DNA of 64,000 bases from contig NC_011071.1 in NCBI RefSeq assembly GCF_000020665.1, positions 2,594,501-2,658,500 on the forward strand, given 5' to 3'. Below are positions 1-9,200 of this stretch, one piece after another (the stretch's first letter is position 1; each line of letters starts with the position of its first letter). The stretch is from Stenotrophomonas maltophilia R551-3. GTDB lineage: Bacteria > Pseudomonadota > Gammaproteobacteria > Xanthomonadales > Xanthomonadaceae. The translations under genes and the position numbers were made by a program. The notes beneath the pieces were generated by a model, which was given only the letters and a program-made list of their open reading frames with translations, made no database searches and was not told the DNA's origin.

Positions 1-876
1 TTCTACATTGACGACCGCATCGCGATCGGCCAGTGGCGGATCACCCCGGGCGTGCGCATGGAGTGGATCGACATGGACCGCCGCCAGTCCGGAGGCGCGG
101 CGACCGTCAGCAGCCGCAACGACAAGGCGCTGCCCTCGCTCAACATCGCCTACCTGCTGACCCCGCAGCTGACCGTGTTCGGCAACTACACCACCTCGTT
201 CGGGCCGGTGCAGAACATCCAGCTGAATTCGCAGACCGCCAGCAACCCGCTGAATCCGGAAATCGCCAGGACCACCGAGCTGGGCGCGCGCTGGCAGGAC
301 GGCGCACTGCGCGCGGAAGTGACCGTGTTCAAGATGCGCTTCGACAACCAGATCCTGCAGGTGCCGGGGATCACCCCGCCGACCTTCCAGAACATCGGTG
401 CCACCGACCACAAGGGCGTGGAAAGCGCGCTGGAGTACCACTTCGCCGAGGACAGCGCACTGGCCGGGCTGGAGCTGTATGCCAACTACACCTGGACCAA
501 GGCGATCCAGCAGTCCGGTGATAACCGCGGCCTGGACGTGCCCTTCTACTCGCGCGACACCGACAGCGTCGGCGCCCGCTACGCGCTGGCCGGATGGACC
601 TTCAACGTCTCCAGCACCCACCAGAGCGGCCAGTACTCCGACGCCGCCAACACCTGGGCCGAGAGCGCCGATGCGCGCGTGGGCCGCGTGCCCGGCGTGC
701 GGCTGTGGAATGCACAGGTGGCCTGGCAGGTACCGGGACTGGGCGACAGCGAGATCGCGCTGGGCGTGAACAACCTGGCCGACAAGCGCTGGTACACCCG
801 CAACGTCGATGGCAACGCCGGCCGCATGGTGGCCGCGCCACGCACCTTCTACCTGCAGGGCCGCTACCGCTTCTGA
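1..876 (+). CDS. TonB-dependent (siderophore-type) outer-membrane receptor, C-terminal part
   Basis: This is the last 291 codons of a gene that begins before the window; frame 1 is open from base 1. The protein is a run of alternating amphipathic beta strands with the usual 'VNNLADKRWY' segment near the end and a terminal aromatic residue (GRYRF), the signature of a 22-strand TonB-dependent receptor barrel. Such receptors import ferric chelates or other large substrates across the outer membrane using TonB-ExbBD. The barrel most resembles FecA/ferric-siderophore types, but the plug and TonB box lie outside the window, so the ligand cannot be named. The next gene starts about 60 bases on and is unrelated. 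Confidence 0.88.
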   Translation, partial: FYIDDRIAIGQWRITPGVRMEWIDMDRRQSGGAATVSSRNDKALPSLNIAYLLTPQLTVFGNYTTSFGPVQNIQLNSQTASNPLNPEIARTTELGARWQDGALRAEVTVFKMRFDNQILQVPGITPPTFQNIGATDHKGVESALEYHFAEDSALAGLELYANYTWTKAIQQSGDNRGLDVPFYSRDTDSVGARYALAGWTFNVSSTHQSGQYSDAANTWAESADARVGRVPGVRLWNAQVAWQVPGLGDSEIALGVNNLADKRWYTRNVDGNAGRMVAAPRTFYLQGRYRF

Positions 877-938
877 GCCGGTAACCGCCCGATGCAGTGA
901 CGGTGGCGATCACGGTGGCGGCGTATCATGCCGCCACC

Positions 939-2711
939 ATGTCACCGTCTGCTTTGCCATCGCGCCTGCATCTGGCCTTCCAGGGCCTGCGCCTGCGGCT
1001 GCGCGGCAGCGACCTTTGGTTCATCGCGCTGGCCCTGCTGGTCGGCCTGATCGCCGGCTACCTGACCCTGCTGCAATCCGGCATCGCACGCTGGCTGCAG
1101 GGCACCCTGTACGGGCTGGACGAAGGCATGCGCCTGAGCTCCCTGCCCTCGCTGACCTGGACCGCGCTGTTGGTGCTGCCGCTCGGTGGCCTGCTGGTCG
1201 GGCTGGTCAGCCTGGCCGCGACCCGGCTCAAGCGGCCCCTGCTGGATGCGGTGGAAGCCAACGCCCTGCATGGCGGCCGCATGTCGATGCGCGACAACCT
1301 GATCGTGCTGACCCAGACCCTGCTGTCCAACGGCTGTGGCGCCTCGGTCGGGCTGGAGGCCTCCTATACCCAGATGGGTGCCGGCAGCGGCTCGCAGCTG
1401 GGCCGGGTGATGCGCCTGCGCCGCAATGATGTGCGCATCCTGGTCGGCGCCGGTGCCGCCGGTGCCATCGCCGCCGCCTTTGGTGCGCCGCTGGCCGGCG
1501 CGTTCTACGCCTTCGAGATCGTCATCGGCGCCTACACCCCGGCCGCACTGGCGCCGGTGGCGGTCGCCGCGCTGGCCGGTGCATTCGTGGCCGACCAGGC
1601 CGGCATCGAGGCCTATCTGCTGCCCGCTGCCTCGACGATTGATGTGCGCGCCGCCGACTACGCCATCTACGGCCTACTGGGGTGCTGCTGCGCGATGGTC
1701 GGCATCGCGGTGATGCGGCTGATTGCCTCGATCGAGGGCACGGTCAAGCGCAGTCCGTTGCCGCTGTGGGGCCGGCCGGTGGTCGGTGGCCTGCTGCTGA
1801 TCCCGCTGGCGCTGGCCAGCCCACAGGTGCTGTCGTCCGGCCATGGCGCCCTGCACCTGGACCTGACCACGCACCTGCCACTGATCTGGATCGGTGGCCT
1901 GCTGACCCTGAAGTGCCTGGCCTCCGGCATCTCGCTCGGGTTTGGTTTCCGTGGCGGCCTGTTCTTCGCCTCGTTGTTCATGGGCACCCTGGTCGGCGCC
2001 CTGTTCGCCGGCCTGCTGGCGATGGCCACCGGCGTGCCGGTGATCGACGCCACCTCGGCCGCACTGGCCGGGATGGCAGCGCTGGCCGCGGCGGTGGTCG
2101 GCGCACCGATGACCATGGCCATGCTGGTACTGGAAGGCACCCACGACTTCCTGCTGACCAGCGTGGTGATGAGCGCGGTGCTGGTCTCCAGCACGCTGGT
2201 GCGGCAGTGGTTCGGTTATTCGTTCTCGACCTGGCGCATGCACCTGCGCGGCGAGACCATCAAGAGCGCGCGCGACGTGGGCTGGGTGCAGAACCTCAAC
2301 GCCGGCCGGCTGATGCGCAAGGGCGTGGCCACCGCGCCGGCCGACCTCGACGCCGCCGCCTTCCGCCAGCGCTTCCCGCTGGGCTCGGGCAGCCGGGTGA
2401 TCCTGATCGACAGCGAAGGCCACTACGCCGGCATCGTGCAGATTCCGCGCGTGTACGGCGACGGCGTGAAGCCGGAAACCGCCATTGGCGAACTGGCCGA
2501 GAACCGCGACGTGTCGCTGCTGCCAGGCGCGGACGTGGTTACGGTGATGCAGCGCTTTGACCAGACCCAGGCCGACGAACTGGCCGTGGTCGCCGCCGAC
2601 GGCCAGGTGCTGGGCGTGGTCTCCGAAGCCTTCGTGCGCAAGCGCTACGCCGAGGAACTGGACAAGCGCCAGCGCGAACTGATGGGCGAGCGGGTCGAGG
2701 ACACCGACTGA
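939..2711 (+). CDS. ClC-family chloride channel/transporter with C-terminal CBS domains
   Basis: 590 residues from the ATG at 939; an in-frame ATG at 897 would add 14 residues that look like upstream DNA. Roughly ten hydrophobic segments span residues 25-430. The ClC signatures are recognisable but altered: the gating-glutamate loop reads GASVGLEAS around residue 140 where most ClC proteins have G(K/R)EGP, and the late filter loop reads FRGGLFFAS where GGIFAPS is usual. Residues about 445-580 form a paired CBS region, a regulatory nucleotide-binding module. It should sit in the inner membrane and move Cl- (or another anion), possibly with protons. Family assignment is firm; anion preference and channel versus exchanger behaviour are not. 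Confidence 0.87.
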   Translation: MSPSALPSRLHLAFQGLRLRLRGSDLWFIALALLVGLIAGYLTLLQSGIARWLQGTLYGLDEGMRLSSLPSLTWTALLVLPLGGLLVGLVSLAATRLKRPLLDAVEANALHGGRMSMRDNLIVLTQTLLSNGCGASVGLEASYTQMGAGSGSQLGRVMRLRRNDVRILVGAGAAGAIAAAFGAPLAGAFYAFEIVIGAYTPAALAPVAVAALAGAFVADQAGIEAYLLPAASTIDVRAADYAIYGLLGCCCAMVGIAVMRLIASIEGTVKRSPLPLWGRPVVGGLLLIPLALASPQVLSSGHGALHLDLTTHLPLIWIGGLLTLKCLASGISLGFGFRGGLFFASLFMGTLVGALFAGLLAMATGVPVIDATSAALAGMAALAAAVVGAPMTMAMLVLEGTHDFLLTSVVMSAVLVSSTLVRQWFGYSFSTWRMHLRGETIKSARDVGWVQNLNAGRLMRKGVATAPADLDAAAFRQRFPLGSGSRVILIDSEGHYAGIVQIPRVYGDGVKPETAIGELAENRDVSLLPGADVVTVMQRFDQTQADELAVVAADGQVLGVVSEAFVRKRYAEELDKRQRELMGERVEDTD

Positions 2712-2718
2712 CCCCGCA

Positions 2719-2748
2719 AAAAAGGGGACGGAGGGGATTAAGTCGTTT
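2719..2748 (+). repeat. Single arm of the GGGGACGGAGGGGATTAAGT repeat family
   Basis: The 30-base arm that forms long palindromes at 4846-4923 and 27391-27456 occurs here once, without its inverted partner. It lies just after the ClC stop codon and is followed by a GTAG-type hairpin. Confidence 0.8.
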
Positions 2749-2762
2749 CTGGCCGCCTCGAA

Positions 2763-2785
2763 ATCCACGCATGGCGTGGATCTAC
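2763..2785 (-). repeat. SMAG-type (GTAG) hairpin repeat
   Basis: ATCCACGC and GCGTGGAT form an 8-bp stem around ATG. On the minus strand the hairpin is headed by GTAG, as in S. maltophilia GTAG repeats. Confidence 0.7.
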
Positions 2786-2813
2786 TGTCACCTCGACCGG
2801 GTAGACTCCGGCC

Positions 2814-3530
2814 ATGCGCTTCATTGAAACCTTCCAGGCCGGTCCCTTCGCCGACACCGTGGTCAGCCTGCTGGCCGCCTTCGTGCTGGGCACGCTGATC
2901 GGCGCCGAGCGCCAGTACCGCCAACGCACCGCCGGCCTGCGCACCAACGTGCTGGTCGCCGTCGGCGCCGCTGCCTTCGTCGACCTGGGCATGCGCATCG
3001 CCGGCAGCGCCGAGGCGGTGCGGGTGATCTCCTACGTGGTCTCCGGCGTCGGCTTCCTCGGTGCCGGCGTGATCATGAAGGAAGGCATGAACGTGCGCGG
3101 GCTGAACACCGCCGCCACGTTGTGGTGCTCGGCCGCGGTCGGCAGCTGCACCGGCGCGGACATGTTGGCCGAAGGCGTGCTGCTGACGGTCTTGATCATC
3201 GCCGGCAACACCCTGCTGCGGCCGCTGGTGAATGCGATCAACCGCATCCCGATCAACGAGACTGCCACCGAGGCCACCTACGAGGTGCGCCTGAGTGTGG
3301 ATGCCGAAGCGGTGCCACGTGTACGCGAACGCCTGGTCGATGCGCTGGAAGCGGCGCAGTATCCGGTCGGTGATGTGCAGGTGGTCGAGCATGCCGATGC
3401 GCCCACCGATGTGATCGCGGTGCTGGTCAGTACCGCCGTGAGTGCCGATGAGCTGGACGTTGTGCTGGCGCGGATGGAACACGTGCCGGGCGTGCTGCAT
3501 GCCACCTGGGAAATCAGTACCCGCGATTGA
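2814..3530 (+). CDS. MgtC/SapB family inner-membrane protein
   Basis: 238 residues. The N-terminal about 140 residues contain four to five membrane helices with the family core LGTLIGAERQ (about residue 25) and GLRTNVLVAVGAAAF, then VGFLGAGVIMKEG and GLNTAATLWCSAAVG. The C-terminal about 90 residues are soluble and look like the ACT-type domain of full-length MgtC proteins. MgtC proteins are linked to magnesium limitation, membrane potential and F-ATPase inhibition in other bacteria; the role here is inferred only. A TAGACT -10-like box ends six bases before the ATG and no ribosome-binding site is visible, so the transcript may be nearly leaderless. A shorter paralogue lies at 62368-62820. 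Confidence 0.88.
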   Translation: MRFIETFQAGPFADTVVSLLAAFVLGTLIGAERQYRQRTAGLRTNVLVAVGAAAFVDLGMRIAGSAEAVRVISYVVSGVGFLGAGVIMKEGMNVRGLNTAATLWCSAAVGSCTGADMLAEGVLLTVLIIAGNTLLRPLVNAINRIPINETATEATYEVRLSVDAEAVPRVRERLVDALEAAQYPVGDVQVVEHADAPTDVIAVLVSTAVSADELDVVLARMEHVPGVLHATWEISTRD

Positions 3531-3545
3531 CGAGGCTGCGCGGGT

Positions 3546-3953
3546 TCACCCACCCGCCAGGCGCTGCTGGGCCCGCAACAACTTGCGGAACGAACCGCAC
3601 TGGCGCGCATCCTGCGCTTCCGGGCAGGCAGCCGCGCGCTGTAGATGGCGGCGCACCCGCTGCAGCTGGGTGATCTGCTGCTGCAGCACATCGGCCTGTG
3701 CCAACAGGGCCTCCCGGTCCAGCGAGATGCACCCACGCTGTGGCGGCAGCGATGCACCGATCTGCTGCAACGACAGTCCCGCCGCCTGGCCGAGACCGAT
3801 CAGCGCCAGACGCTCCAGCACCTGCTCGTCGTACTGCCGGCGCAGGCCGCGCCGCCCCAGCACCTGCAGCAGGCCCAACTGTTCGTAATAACGCAGGGTC
3901 GAGGCCGGCACGCCACTGCGCTTGACTACCTCGCCGATATCCAGTTCACGCAT
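3546..3953 (-). CDS. MerR-family transcriptional regulator
   Basis: 135 residues. It begins with the MerR winged-helix signature: LDIGEVVKRSGVPASTLRYYEQLGLL at residues 4-29, shown here in part as a GVPASTLRYYE helix. A dimerisation coiled coil follows (residues 80-115). The C-terminus has two cysteines nine residues apart, not the metal-binding or Fe-S spacing of CueR, MerR or SoxR, so a small-molecule ligand is more likely. It is divergent from the methyltransferase at 4017 with a 63-bp gap, the usual arrangement for a MerR protein and its target. The tail end is 15 bp from the mgtC-like stop, so those two genes converge. Confidence 0.88.
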   Translation of the reverse strand: MRELDIGEVVKRSGVPASTLRYYEQLGLLQVLGRRGLRRQYDEQVLERLALIGLGQAAGLSLQQIGASLPPQRGCISLDREALLAQADVLQQQITQLQRVRRHLQRAAACPEAQDARQCGSFRKLLRAQQRLAGG

Positions 3954-4016
3954 GAGCTTGACCTCAAGTCGCCTTCAAGCATCAACCTATGGGCAACTTC
4001 CCGGCAGGACAAGGCC
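3954..4016 (+). promoter_or_regulatory. Divergent MerR/methyltransferase promoter with MerR-style long spacer
   Basis: The gap holds TTGACC at 3958-3963 followed after 19 bases by CAACCT. A 19-bp spacer is typical of promoters activated by MerR-family proteins. The spacer region contains a GCTTGA...TCAAGC dyad (3956-3961 and 3975-3980). Recognition is by eye only. Confidence 0.4.
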
Positions 4017-4844
4017 ATGGCCAGTACATCCCCCGTTGATCAGAATGCGCTCTGGAATGGCCCTGGCGGCCAGATCTGGGTCGCCCAGCAGGCCATCCTC
4101 GACGGTCTGTTCCAGCCGATGGCCGACCTGCTGGTGGCCGAACTTCCGGAATCCGTCACGCACCTGCTCGATATCGGCTGTGGCACCGGCGCAAGCCTGC
4201 TGGCCGCCGCAGCGGCTCGCCCTGCCGCGCACGGCACCGGCCTGGACATCTCCGCGCCGATGCTGGCTCTGGCCCGGCAGCGCGCAGAAACGGCGGGACT
4301 GGACGCGGACTTCATCGTCGCCGACGCGCAGCGGCATCCGCTGCCCTCCGCGCACTTCGACTGGATCCAGTCGCGGCTGGGCGTGATGTTCTTCGAGGAC
4401 AGCCAGGCCGCCTTCGCCAACCTTCATCGTGCCGCAGCGCCAGGCGCGGGCCTGCGTTTCATCGCCTGGCGCAGTGCCGACGAGAACCCGTTCATGACCA
4501 CGGCCGAACGCGCCATTGCTGATGAACTCGAGCTGACACCCCGTGCGCCTGGCGCACCGGGCCAGTTCGCCTTTGGCGATGGCAAGCGGGTACAGCGGCT
4601 TCTGCAGGCGGCCGGCTGGAAGGACGTCGAAGTGGTTGCGGTCGACCTGCCCTGTTCGATCGCCCGCGATGAGCTGCCAACCTATGTCGGCCAACTTGGC
4701 CCGCTGGGACTGGCCCTGCGCGCGATGCCGGAAGACCGCGCCGACGCACTTCGAAACAAGGCGCTGGCCGCGTTCGCGCCCTTCATCGAAGGCGACCGGG
4801 TGCGCGTGGATGCCGCCTGCTGGCTGGTCCGCGCCCGCGCCTAG
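4017..4844 (+). CDS. SAM-dependent class I methyltransferase
   Basis: 275 residues from the ATG at 4017; the frame is open further upstream but that part overlaps the MerR gene on the other strand. The SAM-binding motif I is clear (LLDIGCGTGAS, about residue 45), then motif II-like GLDISAPML and the post-motif DADFIVADAQ, as in UbiE/Coq5-type enzymes. The substrate cannot be read from the sequence. The divergent MerR regulator suggests induction by a small compound, so detoxification or modification of that compound is a reasonable inference. A long perfect inverted repeat begins two bases after the stop codon and probably ends the transcript. Confidence 0.85.
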   Translation: MASTSPVDQNALWNGPGGQIWVAQQAILDGLFQPMADLLVAELPESVTHLLDIGCGTGASLLAAAAARPAAHGTGLDISAPMLALARQRAETAGLDADFIVADAQRHPLPSAHFDWIQSRLGVMFFEDSQAAFANLHRAAAPGAGLRFIAWRSADENPFMTTAERAIADELELTPRAPGAPGQFAFGDGKRVQRLLQAAGWKDVEVVAVDLPCSIARDELPTYVGQLGPLGLALRAMPEDRADALRNKALAAFAPFIEGDRVRVDAACWLVRARA

Positions 4845-4845
4845 A

Positions 4846-4923
4846 AAAAAGGGGACGGAGGGGATTAAGTCGTTTCCGGCACAGCCGGGGCAAGAACGAC
4901 TTAATCCCCTCCGTCCCCTTTTT
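4846..4923. repeat. Inverted repeat with 29-bp perfect arms
   Basis: Arms at 4846-4874 and 4895-4923 are exact reverse complements separated by a 20-base loop. Each arm runs from an A5/T5 edge through GGGGACGGAGGGGATTAAGT to CGTT. It lies between the convergent methyltransferase and the small gene at 4927 and could end transcription from both sides. Same family as 2719-2748 and 27391-27456. Confidence 0.95.
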
Positions 4924-4926
4924 CTT

Positions 4927-5217
4927 CTACAGCGCCTCGCCGGCATCGGCCAGGCGCGATTCAATCAGCGCATACCACTGCTGCAGCACGTCGATCAGCA
5001 TGTCCAGCTCGGCGTCGGTGCGCTGTGCGCGCCCACTGCGCAGGCAGGCCTGGGCTTCCTGCAGCTGGGCGAGGAAGCCGGCCACGGTATCGGCCTGCAG
5101 GATCAACCCCGGCAGTCGCCGCCCGGGAATGCGCACCACCGCATGATTGCCGAGCTGGCCGTACACACTCAGTGTGGTTTCCGTCTTCATGGAAAGAGGC
5201 AGGAATTGGGCGTTCAT
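4927..5217 (-). CDS. Small conserved protein of unknown function (possibly DUF6959-like)
   Basis: About 96 residues if started at the ATG complementary to 5217; starts at 5229 and 5190 are also possible. The N-terminal half (VYGQLGNHAVVRIPGRRLPG, then a 'LILQADT' stretch) resembles a compact beta-rich domain that I tentatively connect with DUF6959. The C-terminal half is helical. No signal peptide or membrane segment is present, so it is probably cytoplasmic. It lies next to an adhesin module but is separated from it by inverted repeats. No function can be assigned. Confidence 0.6.
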   Translation of the reverse strand: MNAQFLPLSMKTETTLSVYGQLGNHAVVRIPGRRLPGLILQADTVAGFLAQLQEAQACLRSGRAQRTDAELDMLIDVLQQWYALIESRLADAGEAL

Positions 5218-5241
5218 CGCGTGCACCATGGAAAACCTGAG

Positions 5242-5331
5242 CCGCCGGCAGGCGTGGACAACGGGGGAGACGTGGCCACGTCCTGCCGGCGGTCAGGGGG
5301 GACTCGGGATGCCGGGCACTTGCCCCGGCGC
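5242..5331. terminator. Two hairpins downstream of the adhesin operon
   Basis: CCGCCGGCAGG at 5242-5252 pairs perfectly with 5282-5292, and a second GCCGGG/CCCGGC hairpin lies at about 5309-5331. Both lie just past the stop of the minus-strand lipoprotein gene. Neither has a clear T tract, so intrinsic termination is only possible. Confidence 0.4.
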
Positions 5332-5338
5332 AGGATTC

Positions 5339-6175
5339 TCAGCGTGGCTGCGCCACACCCGCGATCTGCACGCGCCGGTTCGGCGCCAGGCAGGCGATCA
5401 GCTCCCGACGGTTGCGCTGCTCGCACTGCACGATCGGCTCGGCCGCGCCGCGTCCTTCGGCACTGATGCTGGCTGCAGGCACGCCGCCCTGCACAAGCGC
5501 GCTGCGCACGGCCTCGGCACGTCGCTGCGACAGTGCCTGGTTGTAGCTGGCACTGCCGATACGGTCGGTATACCCGGTCACCCGGATTGACTGCACCTGA
5601 CTGGCCTCGCGCACCTGCGCCAGTACGCCCTGCACGGCCTGCTGGCCTTCGGCACTGAGCACCGCGCTGTCGAAACCGAACAGCGCATCGGCGGACAGGC
5701 GCAACGGCTGCTCCGGCAACGGCGCCGGTGCAGGCGGGGCCGGCGGCCGCGGCGGGTCCAGCACCGCCGCACATGATTCAGGCTTCCAGTAGCCACCCTG
5801 GGCGATGCCCTTGCTGTCGAATCGCACCTGGAACTGGCAGGTGAAGTACTCCGCGCCCTGCGCAGTGCGGAAGTTGAACAGGTAGTTCCACTCGCGCACG
5901 CCCCACATGCCCTCGTTGAAATGCGGCGTGCCCAGCAGCGTGTACAGCTGGCGCTTGCTCATGCCCGGCGCGAAGCGGCGCAGGTCGGCGACGTCGGGAT
6001 AGATGCCTTCCTTCAACGAGGCCTTCGAGGCCTCCGGGAACTGCACGGCGGTGGTTTCGGCAGGACCTTCGGCTGCCGGCGCATGGCTGCGGCAGGCGGC
6101 CAGCAGGCCCATTCCCAGGACCAGGCCCAGCACTGCGGCCATCTGGCCGGTGCGGGCGATGCGATGCTGTTTCAT
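5339..6175 (-). CDS. Outer-membrane lipoprotein with BamE-like and OmpA peptidoglycan-binding domains
   Basis: 278 residues. The start at 6175 follows a GGGGAAT ribosome-binding region and gives a lipoprotein signal ending LLAAC, with the lipidated cysteine at 28. Residues about 55-125 resemble the SmpA/OmlA (BamE) fold (MSKRQLYTLLGTPHF, then WNYLFNF). A proline-rich linker follows. Residues about 165-275 are an OmpA C-terminal domain (FGFDSAVLSAEG, then TGYTDRIGSASYNQALS) that binds peptidoglycan. It is 61 bp downstream of the trimeric autotransporter on the same strand, so the two are probably co-transcribed. A role in insertion or anchoring of that adhesin is inferred from this pairing. 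Confidence 0.85.
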   Translation of the reverse strand: MKQHRIARTGQMAAVLGLVLGMGLLAACRSHAPAAEGPAETTAVQFPEASKASLKEGIYPDVADLRRFAPGMSKRQLYTLLGTPHFNEGMWGVREWNYLFNFRTAQGAEYFTCQFQVRFDSKGIAQGGYWKPESCAAVLDPPRPPAPPAPAPLPEQPLRLSADALFGFDSAVLSAEGQQAVQGVLAQVREASQVQSIRVTGYTDRIGSASYNQALSQRRAEAVRSALVQGGVPAASISAEGRGAAEPIVQCEQRNRRELIACLAPNRRVQIAGVAQPR

Positions 6176-6236
6176 GTCATTCCCCCTTTGGACGTTTCCG
6201 CGATGCCGGGCCGCGCGTGCGGCCCGGCGGCGGGGA

Positions 6237-9200
6237 TCACCACTGGATGCCGGCACCGACGGCCACACCGGCCTCGCCACGGCTGTTGGTGGAGCCGCTG
6301 AACTTGTAGATCCAGCGCCCTCCTTCGGAGACACCGGAGATACCAACCGCCACGCCCGACTCGCCGTTGTAGCTGCCGGCGGCGACCGAGGCCATGCTGC
6401 GGCCCGCTTCGCTGGGCTGCGGCAGTGCTGCGGTGGCCATTGCCGAGGCGATACCGGCCGAGGCGCGGTTGTCGGTCTTGCGCAGGTCGCGCTCGAAGCC
6501 ACCCATGCGCTCGTCGGTGTAGGCCTTCGACCAGTCCAGGGTCTGCGCCATGCCCGACTTCAGCTGGTCGACGTTGACTGCGTCGGTACCGGCGGTGCCG
6601 GCGGCGACGTTACGCACCGTGGTCGGGCCGCTGTTGGTGCTGCCCAGCGTGACACTGTTGTAGTTGGTCGCGCCGTTCACCGTGGTGTCGTAACGGATCG
6701 TACCCTGCTGCGAGGCCTGCAGCTGGCGTACGTTGACCGCGTCGGTCGCCTGCGAACCGTCGGCCACGTTGACCACCTGGCGTTCGGCACCGGCGGCACC
6801 CACTGAGACCGTGTTGGCCCGGTTCGCCACCGAACCCGCACCCAGCGCCACCGAGTTGTCGGCCTGCGCCTGCGAGCCATTGCCCAGCGCGGTCGAGTTG
6901 GCACCGGCGGCGGTGGAGCCTGCGCCACCTGCGGCCGAGTTGGCACCGCTGGCGGACGGATCGGCCAGGTTGTTGGTGTTGTTGGCGCGGAAGCTGCCGG
7001 CCACGTTGGTGATGTTCTGGATCTTCTGGTCGGTGTACTTCTTCGATTCGTCGATGGCGTAGTTCACGCCGTTCTTCAGCTGGCCGACATTGGTTGCGTC
7101 GTACGTATCGGAACCGTCGGCGACATGGGTGATCTTGCGCTCGCTGCCGGTGCTGCCGACCGAAACCTCACCGGCCGAGTTGCTGGCGCCGGTCTGGCCA
7201 TAGGCGCCGGTGTAGCCGCTCTGCGCACCGACGCTGGCCACCGACCCGGCACCCAGGGCGACGCTGTTGCCGGCACTGGCGCTGGCGCCGTTGCCGACCG
7301 CCACGCTGTTGGCACCGGCCGCACTGGCCTGCGGGCCGACCGCCACCGCTTCCGCACCGGCAGCCGTTGCAGGCGCTGCGGTCGAGTTCACTGCCAGGTA
7401 GGCACTGCCACCGCTGTTGTTGGTGATGCGTTGGTTGAGGACCTTCAGCGAGCCGTCCACCGCAGTGAAGGCGGCGGTGACATTGTTGTAGTCGCCGCTG
7501 GTAAAGGTGCCGTCGGTGGCGATGCTGGAGATGCTGAACTTCGGCGCGGTCCACACGTTGGTGGTGCCGTTGTACGCGGTGGTGCCACCGAAGTAGTTGG
7601 CGACGGTGCTGTTGGTGCTGAACAGCTGGTCGCCGGTGATGGCATCACTGCTGCCGGCCAGGATGCTGCCGGCGGCGACGTTGGTGATCTTCACCGCGCC
7701 GGTGCCGGTACCCGTCAGCGTCACGCTGTTGAGCACGTTGCCACTGCCATCGACGTCGTACTTCACGGCCAGCTTGTCGATCTCATCGGTCTGGTCGGCG
7801 ACGTTGGCCAGCGAGTTGCTGACCGCGTCGAAGGCGGTGCCGACATCGTTGTAGCTGCCCTTGGTCACGGTGCCGTTGGCGGCGACGTTGTTGATCGAGT
7901 AGGTCGGTGCGGTCAGCACGCCGCTGGCGTTGACCGCTGCGCCACCACCGAGATGAGTGGCCACGGCCTGGTTGGCCGCAAACAGCTGGGCACCGTTGAT
8001 GGCCTCACTGCTGGTGGCACTGACCTGACCCGGGCCGAGATTACGCAGCGTGGTGGCGGTGCCGGTCTGGCCGAGCGTGGCACTGGCGTAGTTGACGCTG
8101 CCGTCGCCATTGAGGTCATAGCGCAGTGCCCCCTGTTCCGACGCCTGCAGCTGACCGACGTTGACCGCATCGGTCGCTGCGGTACCCGCGGCCAGGTTGG
8201 TGACCTGACGCTCGGCTCCGGCCGCACCGATCGACACCGAGTTGGCACGGTCGGCCAGGCTGCCGGCGCCCACCGCGATGCTGTTGGCGGCGGTGGCGCG
8301 GGCATTGGTGCCGACGGCGATCGAGTCCGTGCCACTGGCCAGGGCTTCGGTGCCGGTCGAGTTCACCCGCAGGTACTTGGTGCCGCCGTTGCGGATGTCG
8401 GTGATCTGCGTGTTGAGGTTGACCAGCGAACCATCGACCGCGGCGAAGGCATCGGTGGCGTTCTCATACAGACCCTTGGCGATCGCACCGCCGGTGGAGA
8501 TGGTGCTGATCTCGAACAGTGGTGCAGTGAAGGCACCGCTGGCCGGATCGAAGGCCGCGCGACCACCGAAGAAGCCGGCGATGGCGGCGTTGGTCGTCGC
8601 CAGCTGGCCGCCATTGACCGCTTCCAGGCTACCGGCACTGACCGCACCAGCGGCCAGGTTGCCGATGGTGGTGGTGCCGGTGCCCGCACCGAGCGTTACC
8701 CGGCGATAGTTCGGATTGCCGGCGCCATCCAGGTCGTAGGTCACTGCGGCATCGGCCACGCCGTTGATCAGGCTGATTGCGCCCTTCAACTGCGCCACGT
8801 TGACCGCGTCCGTGTTGACGCTACCAGCAGCGACGTTGGTGATCTGGCGTTCGCCGCCGCCTGCGGTGCCCACCGACACTTCACCGGCAGAGACCTGCGG
8901 TGCAGTGAGGCCATAGGCGCTGTAGCTGGCCTGGGCGCCGCGCAGCGCGGCCGAGCGGTAGCCCAGGGCGACCGAGTTGGCCTGGTTCGACGTCGCCTCG
9001 GCACCGAGCAGGGTCTGCCCATTGGCGGTACCGACGGCGCTGTCGCCGACGATCACCGAATGACCCATGCGGGCGGCATAGTCCGCAGTCGGGACACCGG
9101 TCGGGTTGCTCGGATCATTGGTGCCGGCACCCGGGAAGGCGACGTTGGCATCGACCTTCGGCAGCTCGTGGCGGGCATTGGCGCCGATCACCACTTCCTT

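Noticed and set aside
1674..3500. A 608-codon minus-strand frame opposite the ClC and MgtC-like genes
   Set aside because: His/Gln/Arg-rich antisense shadow of two recognised membrane proteins.
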